From Ochotona curzoniae (lineage: Eukaryota > Chordata > Mammalia > Lagomorpha > Ochotonidae), in NCBI RefSeq assembly GCF_017591425.1, contig NW_024465369.1, positions 32,118,501 to 32,182,500 on the forward strand: a stretch of DNA of 64,000 nucleotides, read 5' to 3'. Positions 55,440 to 64,000 of the stretch are shown here, in pieces. The notes under the pieces are model-generated. The model saw only the letters and a list, made by a program, of their open reading frames with translations, was not told where the DNA came from and searched no databases. The position numbers and the translations under genes are program-made. Positions within the stretch are counted from its first letter, which is position 1; every line of letters starts with the position of its first letter.

Positions 55440-56450
55440 TTAGATATGCAGAGAGAGAGTCATTATAAAGTGAACCCTCTAGGGCTGCAGCTCCCACAGG
55501 TGAGCTTGGGACCAGGGTTTTCAGGGAAAGCCTGGCTAAACAGGTAGTGGCATCCACCAGCATGAGTGTGAGCTAGATAGCAGAGTTGGTCAGGCTGAGC
55601 TAGGCTCTAAAACACACTGATGTGTACAAGAGCTGAATGGGATGTGGAACACACTGTACTGCTGTATACACCAACATGCATAGGAACTGGGACTGGCAAC
55701 AGGCCTAATGGGGGATTATTAGGGTTTCTCTGATGAGGCTGCAGTTCCTGCTGGTGTGCATGAGGGCCGAGCGTGTGGTGGGCAGGGTTAGGCTGGGCTG
55801 CAACATCCATCAAATTGCCTATGAGTCGGGGATGGGGGGTGAACTGGCCAGTTGACTGCAACCATCAGTGTATGCATAGGCTGATGTGGATGATGGAGGA
55901 GTCAGGTCTGGGATCACCTCTGGTGATGTTTCTTTGGGGACCCTTCCAAATGAACTACTGAACTCAGAACTCCAACCACAGTTAAAATCACAGGATCTGT
56001 GGTCTGATTATGGAGTGAACGTGTCAGAACTGGGTCTCCTCAGTTGTTGAAACCTATGCAGCAGCTGGCTAGCCTAGATGCCTATGGGGGCCATGACAAC
56101 CAATTCATTGAGGCCTTCAGAGGACATATAGTGCCATGGGAGGAAGAATACATTGGACAGGTCTACTGGCCAAGTTTGACAGTGAGTATCTGGGCAAGTG
56201 GAGACTCTAAGGTAGACTATATCAGCCAATGGACCTTGGAAGGATTTCCTCAACCTTGAAACAGTGAAGTCAACATCTCAGAACTATCCAAACCACTTAA
56301 GCTAGATCTTCAGAACATGTTCCACATTGGGGACCCTGGGCTGACATTGGGTAGCTGTTCTCATCCCCAGGTACTGATGTGGTTAGGCTCTTAGGAGCTG
56401 CCCTCTTCATCTCTCTCCACTTACCCCAAGCACAGGAAGGAAAAGAGATT
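55440..56450. repeat. Unrecognised ~1-kb element with internal degenerate repeats
   Basis: CCACCAGCATGAGTGTGAGC (55,555), ACACCAACATGCATAGGAAC (about 55,668), TGCTGGTGTGCATGAGGGCC (about 55,752) and ACCATCAGTGTATGCATAGG (about 55,861) recur every 85-115 bp. GAGCTAGG/AGGCTGGGCTG-type text lies between them. The right part (about 55,890-56,400) reads GGTCTGGGATCACCTCTGG, GTCAGAACTGGGTCTCC and GGGGGCCATGACAACC. The block resembles neither CSINE nor the L1 units here. It may be a lagomorph L1 5'UTR or an LTR, but I cannot name it. Short frames at 55,773 and 56,044 are probably incidental. Confidence 0.5.
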
Positions 56451-56687
56451 GGAGACAGTTGTCTCATCCACTTTCTCCCATTCCTCGACCTTCCCCACCC
56501 TAATCAAAGGTCCACTTGGGCATGCATCCTCAAAAGACAAAAAAGTGAACCACCTAAATGTTTACTTGATCAATACAGGCATGTGATAGATGCGTTGTGT
56601 GCATGACCACAGCCTTCAGTAAGCTCACTCATGAACACAGCCTGCAAGAAGACTGTAAACAGTGTTTGGGGGTGGCCTTGAAATTGC

Positions 56688-56970
56688 TGACTTTTGTTTT
56701 CAGTTTGAAAGGCACAGAGAGAGAGGGAGAGAGGGAGATGTTCCATGCTCAAATGGCTACAACAGTTAGGACTGGGTTATCCCGAACTCAGGAGCCAGGA
56801 GCTTCTTCCAGGTATCCCTTGTGAGGGCAGAAGCCAAAGCACTTGAACTGTCTTCTGCTTTCTGTCACGTTAGCAGGGAGCTGGAGCAGAAGTAGGGTAG
56901 CCGGGATATGAACTGGTACCCATATGCCCATATGTTGCAGGTGACAGCTTTATGCCATGCTGGCTCCAAA
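56688..56970 (-). mobile_element. Old CSINE, minus strand
   Basis: GTTTTCAGTTTGAAAGGCACAG, GATGTTCCATGCTCAAATGGC, GAGCCAGGAGCTTCTTCCAGG, TTAGCAGGGAGCTGGAGCAG and GCTTTATGCCATGCTGGC. Confidence 0.85.
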
Positions 56971-56987
56971 ATTCTTGACTTTTGAAC

Positions 56988-57355
56988 ATGGCATTGTGAT
57001 ACAGCAGGTAAAGCTATGGCTTGCAAGGCCAGCATCACAAATGAGTGTCAGTTTGAGTCCCAGCTATTCCAGTTCCATTCCAGCTCCCTGTTAATGCCCC
57101 CTGGGAAAGCCGCAGAAGGTGACCTGAGTGCTTGAGCCCCTCCCACCCACAGGTGGCATTTTAAGCTCCTGCCCTCATCCTTGCCCAGCCTGGTAGTTAT
57201 GATCATCTGCAGAGTGAACCAGAGATGAAGATTCATATTCTCTCTCTCACTCAACCCTCCTCCCTTTTCTCTCCCTGCCCCTTCCTCTCTCTCCCTTTCT
57301 TCCTCTACTACCTATCATTCTGCCTCGCAAATAAAGAAAACAAATCTTTAAAAAG
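56988..57355 (+). mobile_element. Old CSINE, plus strand
   Basis: GGCATTGTGATACAGCAGG, AGTTTGAGTCCCAGC, CCAGCTCCCTGTTAATG, CAGAGTGAACCAGAGATG, a CT-rich stretch, and TGCCTCGCAAATAAAG ending in AATCTTTAAAAAG. Confidence 0.88.
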
Positions 57356-58818
57356 TTTTGGTTAGTGCCTTAAAACTTTCAAGAGAAATGGAGACAGATC
57401 CCTGTTTATGATAGTTTGGAGTTTTTCGACTTTACAATGGTGTGGGAGTGACAGACATTGAGTAGAAGCTGGATTTTGAATGTTAATTACTTCCTGGGCT
57501 AGCAATAAACAGCAGGTGCCCTTAGGCACATGGTCACAAGGGCACACCAGCTATACTGTGTTGCTAAGCTGGGATGATGGTGGACTAGGTGAATGAAAGG
57601 CTGCATTCTTAATAGAGTGTAGTTGTGTCCAATGACGATGTGCTGATCAGGAGGTAGCCCTTTCCTAAATGGAGGACCTTCTGTAGCTGCTGTTGTGTGC
57701 CCCCTGGTGGCAGTACCCATGGCAGTACTATCAAAAGCAATTTTATGCACTAAGAAAAGCATGTGTTTATGCATGACAGGCAGGTGGCCTGAAAGGTTCC
57801 TCCCCTCTCTCCCATGGCTCAGCCCACAGCAGCACAGTAACTCCACCCCATCCATCCCTCCTTGTCCAGGGGAATCCAAGTGGCATTCTAGAAGAGCAGG
57901 ACTTGGGGGTGGGAGACATGAATATGACTCAGAAAAAGCTGCAGGTTAGACCTGCATGTAGGTTACAGCATCCTGAGCATCCAGTCGCCTGTTCCCACTG
58001 CCCTGCTGACCTCTGAATATTCACTCTCAACAATGGTTATGCCTGGCATGTCCAAATAAAGAAGCAAATGCACAACTGCTGGTGAGCATCCCTTGGCCCC
58101 AGGCAGAAGCCCCCTGCATTGGCTCTGCTTGCTCCCCTGGCAGAAGTCCCTCTGCTGCTTCCAGGTGCAGCGACACCTCCAATTGTAGGCCCTCAGCATC
58201 CAACTTCAGCTGCCCTCTTCCCACGGTTGCATCTTGATCACTTCCTTGAACGCAAGCACAGAACCTTCCCATCCCTGTGTTTGTTCTTGTTGCTGCTTAA
58301 ACTCCTCACCTGTCACCTCAGTTCCACACATTGCTTCTTTTGGGAAGCCAACAGATTCTTCATATCTCACAATGTTTCCCCCTGCCCCTGCAATCCATTC
58401 CAGGGCTGGGACATGTCCAGCAGTCTTGGTTGCTCTCCTACCTCTACCTCTTTCCCTCTTTTTTCCCTTTGGCTGCTCGGTGGCTCTTCTTCCTCTGTTC
58501 ACATTTTCTCTGTTTCCCCTCCCAATCTTGTTGGAGCCATGCCCTGCCAGCTCCATTTCCCCAAACACCAACAAGCTCGCTGACTCACCATTGCTCTCTT
58601 CTACAAGTCCACAAGCCCCTCTCTGGTTCTCTGCCACTCCCATGTACTGTCCACTCCCTACAGGTGTAGCATTTTCTTGCTGAGCAGCCAGCCCCAGTCC
58701 TAGCTTCAACTACTCCCACCAAGTTCTATGCTGTCCCTTTTCCTTGTTTTGCCATTTTTATCACCAGCTGAGTTATGCTTGCTGCCTCACAGGCTAGAAC
58801 CTTTAGAGTTCTCGCAAT
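57356..58818. other. Unassigned DNA, pyrimidine-rich on plus strand at 58,100-58,700
   Basis: Long overlapping frames on both strands (58,119-58,709) come from low stop density in CT-rich DNA. I see no domain. The stretch might be an ancient relic, but no family fits well. Confidence 0.35.
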
Positions 58819-58819
58819 T

Positions 58820-60062
58820 GTTTAAAAGCTCTGTTGACACATAATCATGTATCATACATGCATCCGTTTAGTGTATTGTTTATTTAGTGTCATCATTGAA
58901 TTGTGCAACCATTACGCAAATCTACTTGAAAAATTTCCATGCCCATCAAAAAGATGGCATCACCATCGGTTATTCCCTATTTCTTTTTCCCTGATTCCTG
59001 GCAACCATCAATGTGCTTATTCTCTCTGAATTTTTAATCCAGATATTTTATATGAGTGGAAATAATACAATAGTTGAGTATAATTTTTTTAAAGATTTAT
59101 TCATTCATTCATTCGTTCATTCACTCAACTGGCCACAAAGAGAGGGAGAGACGCACAGAGGTAGATATGTCTTCCATCTGCTGAATCACTCCTCAAATGT
59201 CCACAATAGCCAAGTCTGGGTCAGGCCAAAGTCAGGAGTCTAGAACTCTATCCGGGTCTCCCACATGGAAGGGGTGGGGGAGGTCCAAACACTTGAATCA
59301 TCTTCCCAATCCCAGCAAGAGCTGGACTGAAAGTGGAACTTTCCAACGGAGACTCACATGTGGTGTCAGTGTTACAAGAAGTGTTTCAACCCACTACACC
59401 ACATCACCTTCCCCTATAAATGGTCTTTTCTGACTGGTTTCCTTTACTTTACCTAATGTTTTCAGGTTCTTCTGCATTGTAACACGTGTCAGGACTTCAG
59501 GCCTCTTTGATGGTTAAATAGTATCTCAGTGCATAAATGTACATGGCATCCATCAGTCAGCTAGTGGGCATTTAAGGTGTTCCTGTCTTTTGGCTGTTGT
59601 AATTAATGCTGCAGTAATCATTCAAGTTGTTGTGTGTCTGGATGTTTTTAATTCGTTGATATATAAGAAGGAGCAGAATTATAAACTCATGATTAACACT
59701 TTAAGGAACCGCCAAAGTATTTTCTGAGAATGATATAGTATTTTACATTCCCACTGGCAATGTATGAGGGTTCCAATTTCTTCACATCATATCCTGTTAT
59801 AATTTTTATAATCTAGCCGTCCTGGTAAGAGTGAAGGACTTTCTCCTAGTGGCTTCAGTTTGCATTTCAGTGATGGTGAAATATGCTGAGCATTAGTCAT
59901 ATGCCTGTTGGTCACTTGTATATCTTAATATCAGTTGGGTTAGTTGTCTCCTGATTGTTGAGTTGAAAAGATTTATTTATATTGTATGCATAAAATCTCC
60001 TTATGAAGTATATAATTTATAAATTATTTTTCCCATTCGGCAGGTTGTATTTTCATTGTTCT
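58820..60062 (-). mobile_element. Old L1 (L1M-type) 3' half, minus strand, split by a SINE
   Basis: TTGACACATAATCATGTATC, GAATTGTGCAACCATTACGC, CCTGGCAACCATCAATGTGC and TATATGAGTGGAAATAATAC are the reversed L1M 3'UTR. After the SINE, TGGTCTTTTCTGACTGG, GGCTGTTGTAATTAATGCTGC, TTTACATTCCCACTGGCAATG and CAGTTTGCATTTCAGTGATGG are reversed ORF2 3' text. Confidence 0.85.
59085..59414 (-). mobile_element. CSINE inserted in the old L1, minus strand
   Basis: TTTTTTTAAAGATTTATTCATTC, GTCTTCCATCTGCTGAATCAC, CTATCCGGGTCTCCCACATGG and CCCACTACACCACATCACC. L1 text resumes immediately on the right. Confidence 0.87.
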
Positions 60063-60063
60063 T

Positions 60064-60382
60064 AACTTCTTATTTACCTGAAGTGTAGGAGGTGAAAGAG
60101 CTGGGGAGAGAAAAGGAAAAGAGAGCTTTCATCCTCTGATTCACTCCACAAATGGCTGCAACAGCCAGAACTAAGCTAGGACTCTATAACTTGATTTCAG
60201 CCTAGATCTCCCGTACGGGTACAGAGCCCCTACTGCCTGAGCCATCACCTGCTGCTTCCCAGGGGACACATTCACAGGAAGCTGCAGTCAGAAGCAGAGC
60301 TGGGTCTTGAAGCCAGGCATTCTGATCTGAGTTGTGAGGTTCTTAGTGGCGTCTTAACCACTGTACCAAACGCCTGCCCTCC
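60064..60382 (-). mobile_element. Old CSINE, minus strand
   Basis: AACTTCTTATTTACCTGAAG, CATCCTCTGATTCACTCCAC, CAGCCTAGATCTCCCGTACGGG and TTAACCACTGTACCAAACGCC. Confidence 0.75.
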
Positions 60383-60407
60383 TTTCCACTTTATTGTTTT
60401 TTTAAGA

Positions 60408-60735
60408 TTCAGGGCCCAGAGAAATGACTCAATTAGCTAATCCTCCTCCTCAAGCCCCCACATCCCATATGAGCACTGGTTTGTATCCCAGATGCTCCAC
60501 TTCCCATCCAGTGCTCTGCTAATGGCCTGGGAGGACAGTGGAGGATGGCCCAAAGCCTTCAGATCCTGTACTTGCGTGGGAGACTTGGAGAAGATCCTAG
60601 CTCCCGATCGGCTCAGCTCTGGCCATTACAACCACTTGGAGAGTGAACCATTGGATTGAAGATCTTTCTCTCTGTTCCTCCTTCTCTCTGTAAATCTGCC
60701 TTTCCAATAAAGATAGATATTAAAACAAAATCAAA
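60408..60735 (+). mobile_element. CSINE, plus strand
   Basis: ATTCAGGGCCCAGAGAAATG head, CATCCCATATGAGCACTGG, GAGGACAGTGGAGGATGGCCC, CTCAGCTCTGGCCATTAC, end CCAATAAAGATAGATATT. Confidence 0.9.
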
Positions 60736-60740
60736 AAATT

Positions 60741-61073
60741 AAAGGTGTATTTGTTTCAAAAGAAGAGTTGCAGAGATAGGGAAAGAGAGTGCACGCGAGA
60801 GTGCACACTAGCTCTTTCATCAGCTGGTTCAGCCCTCAAATGGCTGCATTGGCCAAGTCTGGGCCAGGCAGAAGCCAGGGTCCAAGAATTTCATTTGGGT
60901 CTCCCCAGTGGGGGCAGAGTCCCGAGTATCTGAGCCATCTTATGCGGTCTTCCCACATTCATTAGCAGAGAGCTGGATCAGAAAAGGAGTAGTCGCGACT
61001 TGAACTAATACTCATATAGAATGCTGGAGGAAAGAACAGCAACTTAACCTGTTATGCCACAACCCCAGCACTC
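60741..61073 (-). mobile_element. Old CSINE, minus strand
   Basis: AAAGGTGTATTTGTTTCAAAAG, AGCTCTTTCATCAGCTGGTTC, TTTCATTTGGGTCTCCCC, TAGCAGAGAGCTGGATCAG and GTTATGCCACAACCCCAGC. Confidence 0.85.
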
Positions 61074-61188
61074 TTTTCACGTTCTTAATCCTGTCCTTTA
61101 AAGCACAAAAATGTTAAAACTTGGTGAAATTCAGTTTATCTATCTTTCCTTTGATATTTGTGCTTTTGGTCACATCTAAGAATTTGTG

Positions 61189-61486
61189 GGGCCAACATTA
61201 ATGACACGATGGGTTCTGTCAACACCTGCTACCTCAGAATCCCAGATGAGCACCAGTTTGAGTCCTGGTTGCTCTGTGTCCAATCTAGCTCCCTGTTATC
61301 ACACCTGGAAAAGCAGAAGGTGGCCTGAGGACCACATGCATGGGTGACCTGGGTGGAGTTCCTTACTCCTGACTTCCACAGCCCCAGCTGTCGCAGCTGT
61401 TTGGGCGTGAACAAGCAGATGGAAGATCTCTGCATCTCTCAGTCTCTCTCCTTTTCTCTATAACTCTGCCTTTTAAATAAATGTGA
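61189..61486 (+). mobile_element. Old CSINE, plus strand
   Basis: GGGGCCAACATTAATGACACG, CCAGATGAGCACCAGTTTGAG, CCTGGTTGCTCTGTGTCC, GGAAAAGCAGAAGGTGGCC and CTCTGCCTTTTAAATAAATG. Confidence 0.85.
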
Positions 61487-61599
61487 ACAAGAAGAATGTG
61501 CTTAGCCAAAGGTTATGATGATTTACTCTTCTGTTTTCTTCTAAGAGTTTTATAGCTTAAAATATAGTTTAAAAATCTAAAATTATGATTCATTTGGAG

Positions 61600-61960
61600 T
61601 ATCTGTTGTAAGGAAAATGTCCAACTTCATCTCTTAAATTTTAACTGATAAATAATGTTTATTAAATTTTAATTGTTACATGGGTGAACATGTTTATGGG
61701 GTACAGTATGATAATCCAATATACTTATGCTGTGCATAATGAAAAAAATCAAGGTGATTAGCATATCTAGTGTGTCAAACATTTACATTTTTTTATGTTG
61801 GGAGCATTTCATTTTGAAATATGCACTAAACTGTTGTTCATTCTAGTTACCATATTGCCCTGTACAACACTAGAACTTTTTCCACTATGTAACTGTAATT
61901 TTGCCCATTAACCAACCTGTGTCCCTGTAGCTCCTTCCCTTTCTAGTACTATACTCATCC
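61600..61960. mobile_element. Old L1 3'UTR-type relic
   Basis: TTACATGGGTGAACATGTTTATGGGGTACAG-like text, AATCAAGGTGATTAGCATATC, TGTTGGGAGCATTTC, GAAATATGCACTAAACTG and CTGTAATTTTGCCCATTAACC match a common L1M 3'UTR block (GGGGTACAGTGTGATA..GTGTTGGGAAC..CCATTAACCAACCTC). Strand not decided. Confidence 0.7.
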
Positions 61961-63379
61961 ATCCATCTCCAATTTATTCTACACAAGGTATCTACTTGTC
62001 CTACCATCAAAAGAGAAGTCCTTTAGAGTTTTCCTTTCACTTTGTCTCTTGTTCCAAACCATCACTGCATTTGCTGTTTGCCCCTTTAACTGCTGAGTCA
62101 CCCCTTCAGTGCCACTGCCAACTCCCAGTCAAAGCCTCCCTCATCTCATGCCTGGACATTTCCTGGCAGATCAACTTTCCTGGACACCAACTCTCCCAGG
62201 GAAGGCTTCAGAGATGGAATGGGATTCCCATTTCTCACCTGCCTAGGAGTCTGCAACACATAGTTCTGGGGATATTTCTCTAATCTGGCTCCAGCTTGCC
62301 TACATCAGCAATCAAAGGCCCCCTTCTAAGCAGCATCCTTCAGTTCCTCTCAGAAAGGGGACTTCTCTTTCCTATAGCTGCTCCCTTTCTCCTCTGCCTT
62401 CTGCCTTTCTCCCACGTGTAAATCCCATAGGTCCTTAAGGGCTCCTTCAAACCCCTGCTAACTAGGTCCTGGACAAAGCTTCCCTCACTCCCCCAGCCCT
62501 TTCCAGTCCTCTGAGTTCCCATGGCATTTCCATGTAAAGGAGGACCAGACACTGACATGCACAATTCCACTCACCATCCAGCATCAGGGAGCGACTACTG
62601 GAGCTCACCACACTGCACTTGGGTGACATGTGTGTCACGCACATGTTATTTGCTTTTGACATGACATGAGTAGACTGGATAAGATAAAGGCACCTTCCTA
62701 GGGCTGAACCCATTATGTATCAGTTCCACTTGAAGGTTTACAGTTAAAATTAAATCAAGGTGAGGAAATGCACTTCCCGTTCCAAAGAAAAACTTGGCCA
62801 CCAAACCAGGTTCCCACCATTGTCACTGCTTGGAACTAAGACCATGGTGACCCCTCTTATTTCCGATGAAGGGGCTGGAGCATCTAGAGTTTGGTGGGAA
62901 GCTTCAGTGAGGAGACTGCTTCCAGTCCTCAAATTTTGCTTTGTGAGTATCAGATTGCAATCCCTTCTCCCCACGACCAGAAAAAAAAAAAAAATTCCCA
63001 AATTGAGAGGCAAAGTTTGATCTTTTCATGTAGAGAGTGAAGAACAATAGCAGCTTTCTGCTGCCACCTGACTTCAAAAGCTGCCGGGTGGCCGCTCTGG
63101 GGAGGAAGACTGGGTTGTAGATGACTGAAGAAAGGCACAGGCATGCTGGGGACCGGGCGCCTAGTGGGTTTACTAGTAACCTAGGTACTTACTATAATGG
63201 CAGGTGCAAGCAACAGGAAGGTTAAACTCCTTGTTAAATGAAGGCAAGGCGCGAGGTGTGCCCAGTTAAGCAACCCGTGCTGTGGAAGGCCAAAGAGTTA
63301 AGAATTTGTGGCTATGACCTAAATAATGTTAAGGCTTCAAAACAAACAAAACTTCAATACCTAATTGGACTCAAGCCAC
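61961..63379. other. Unassigned DNA, SINE-free, left of the CpG island
   Basis: A CT-rich block (62,030-62,520) may be an old relic. The part from about 62,750 contains no repeat I know, apart from a poly-A run at 62,982-62,994. As it adjoins a CpG island it may include proximal regulatory sequence. Confidence 0.35.
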
Positions 63380-64000
63380 GGGCGCAGATCCCCCATGGCT
63401 GAAAAAAAACGCCCGAGGCGAAGTAACAGTTAAGCGCTGCGATCCCATAGTTGAGCCCTGGGGGCGATCCAGGAGCCCCCCACTCCTCGTGGCGCCAAGT
63501 GGCTCTAGGCTTGTTCACCTACCTACCCTCCTGGGCTCGCGGGCCACCCGCCTGGGAAGAAACTGCTTTGCAAACTTCCCAGCTTGGAACCCCGCGGCTA
63601 CTGGGAGAGCCGAGCTGCCAGCAGCCGCCAAGAGACTGATACTCAACCTCCCCCAGCTCACACCCCTACCCCTACCCTCAACCCCTGCCGCACTGAAAGT
63701 TTGCTACTGTTTCCCAGCTTCCTTCACCTCCGCCCCTAAGCGGGACGCCCACGCAGGAGTTGCTGGATCTGTGGTACACAAACACACCCACCAACAAAAG
63801 CCAGCCCATTAAATCGTCCCTCCTGTGAACTCGAGCCCCAGCGGATGCCTCTTTGAACTGACCCCCGCAGCCCCAGCAACCCAAGTACCGCCTGGGTCGC
63901 ACGCGGCCCTCCCACCGGGATTGCTAGCTCCCTCGCTCATTCGCTCCCACCCGACTGCGCACTTAGCGGCGCGCGGGGTCTTTGATGTCTCTTTACACGG
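63380..64000. promoter_or_regulatory. CpG island reaching the right edge
   Basis: In about 620 bp there are roughly 35 CpG sites, while the rest of the window is strongly CpG-depleted outside young SINEs. It holds GGCGCGCGGGG-type text near 63,968, a CCGCCCC (reversed GC box) near 63,730, and CACCCCTACCCCTACCC near 63,661. No TATA box is seen. Most likely it is the start of a promoter for a gene that lies mostly outside the window; direction cannot be told. Overlapping open frames here reflect GC richness. Confidence 0.7.

Noticed and set aside
58119..58709. Overlapping frames of 112-167 codons on both strands
   Set aside because: The segment is pyrimidine-rich on one strand, which lowers stop density on both. 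No start context, domain or splice signals support a gene.

Overview
The window is mammalian nuclear DNA, almost certainly lagomorph and most likely a pika (Ochotona). The main evidence is a dense scatter of tRNA-derived C-type SINEs (CSINE) on both strands. They carry pol III A and B boxes, a CT-rich 3' part and an AATAAATAAATCTT(A)n tail. The young copies begin GGGCCCGGC..TGGCCTAGCGGCTAAAGTCC, which I associate with pika rather than rabbit. A lagomorph-type L1 is also present. The species call is from memory of these families and was not searched.

Most of the 64 kb is intergenic or intronic. No complete gene is visible and none of the long open frames is convincing. The best gene evidence is a plus-strand exon series: about 13,957-14,063, 14,438-14,484 and 15,272-15,439, with a possible terminal exon from 34,564. 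These have splice sites of matching phase and encode a basic Lys/Arg-rich then acidic/Ser-rich C-terminal region that I could not assign to a named protein. The third exon has two acceptors 4 nt apart that open two different C-terminal frames.

Layout. 1-13 kb: SINEs, an old L1 5' fragment (about 2.1-3.0 kb), a Tigger-like DNA transposon relic (8.8-9.2 kb) and unassigned DNA. 13-16 kb: candidate exons. 17.24-23.48 kb: a decayed but nearly full-length plus-strand L1 with three 185-bp 5'UTR units and a younger SINE inside ORF2. 23.5-27 kb: older antisense L1-type sequence broken up by SINEs. 27-36 kb: SINEs, unassigned DNA and the candidate terminal exon. 36.0-39.4 kb: a SINE-free stretch that resembles conserved non-coding DNA. 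39-48 kb: SINEs, MIR, L1 3' ends and an LTR-like piece. 48.9-52 kb: SINE-free, with one LTR-like segment. 52-61.5 kb: nested SINEs, an unrecognised 1-kb element with internal degenerate repeats, and old L1 tails. 63.38-64.0 kb: a CpG island running off the right edge, probably a promoter.

I saw no new gene system. The most informative signals are the candidate exons with a frame-switching tandem acceptor, the L1 5'UTR repeats, the exact nested SINE insertions with target-site duplications, and the unrecognised element at 55.4-56.5 kb.
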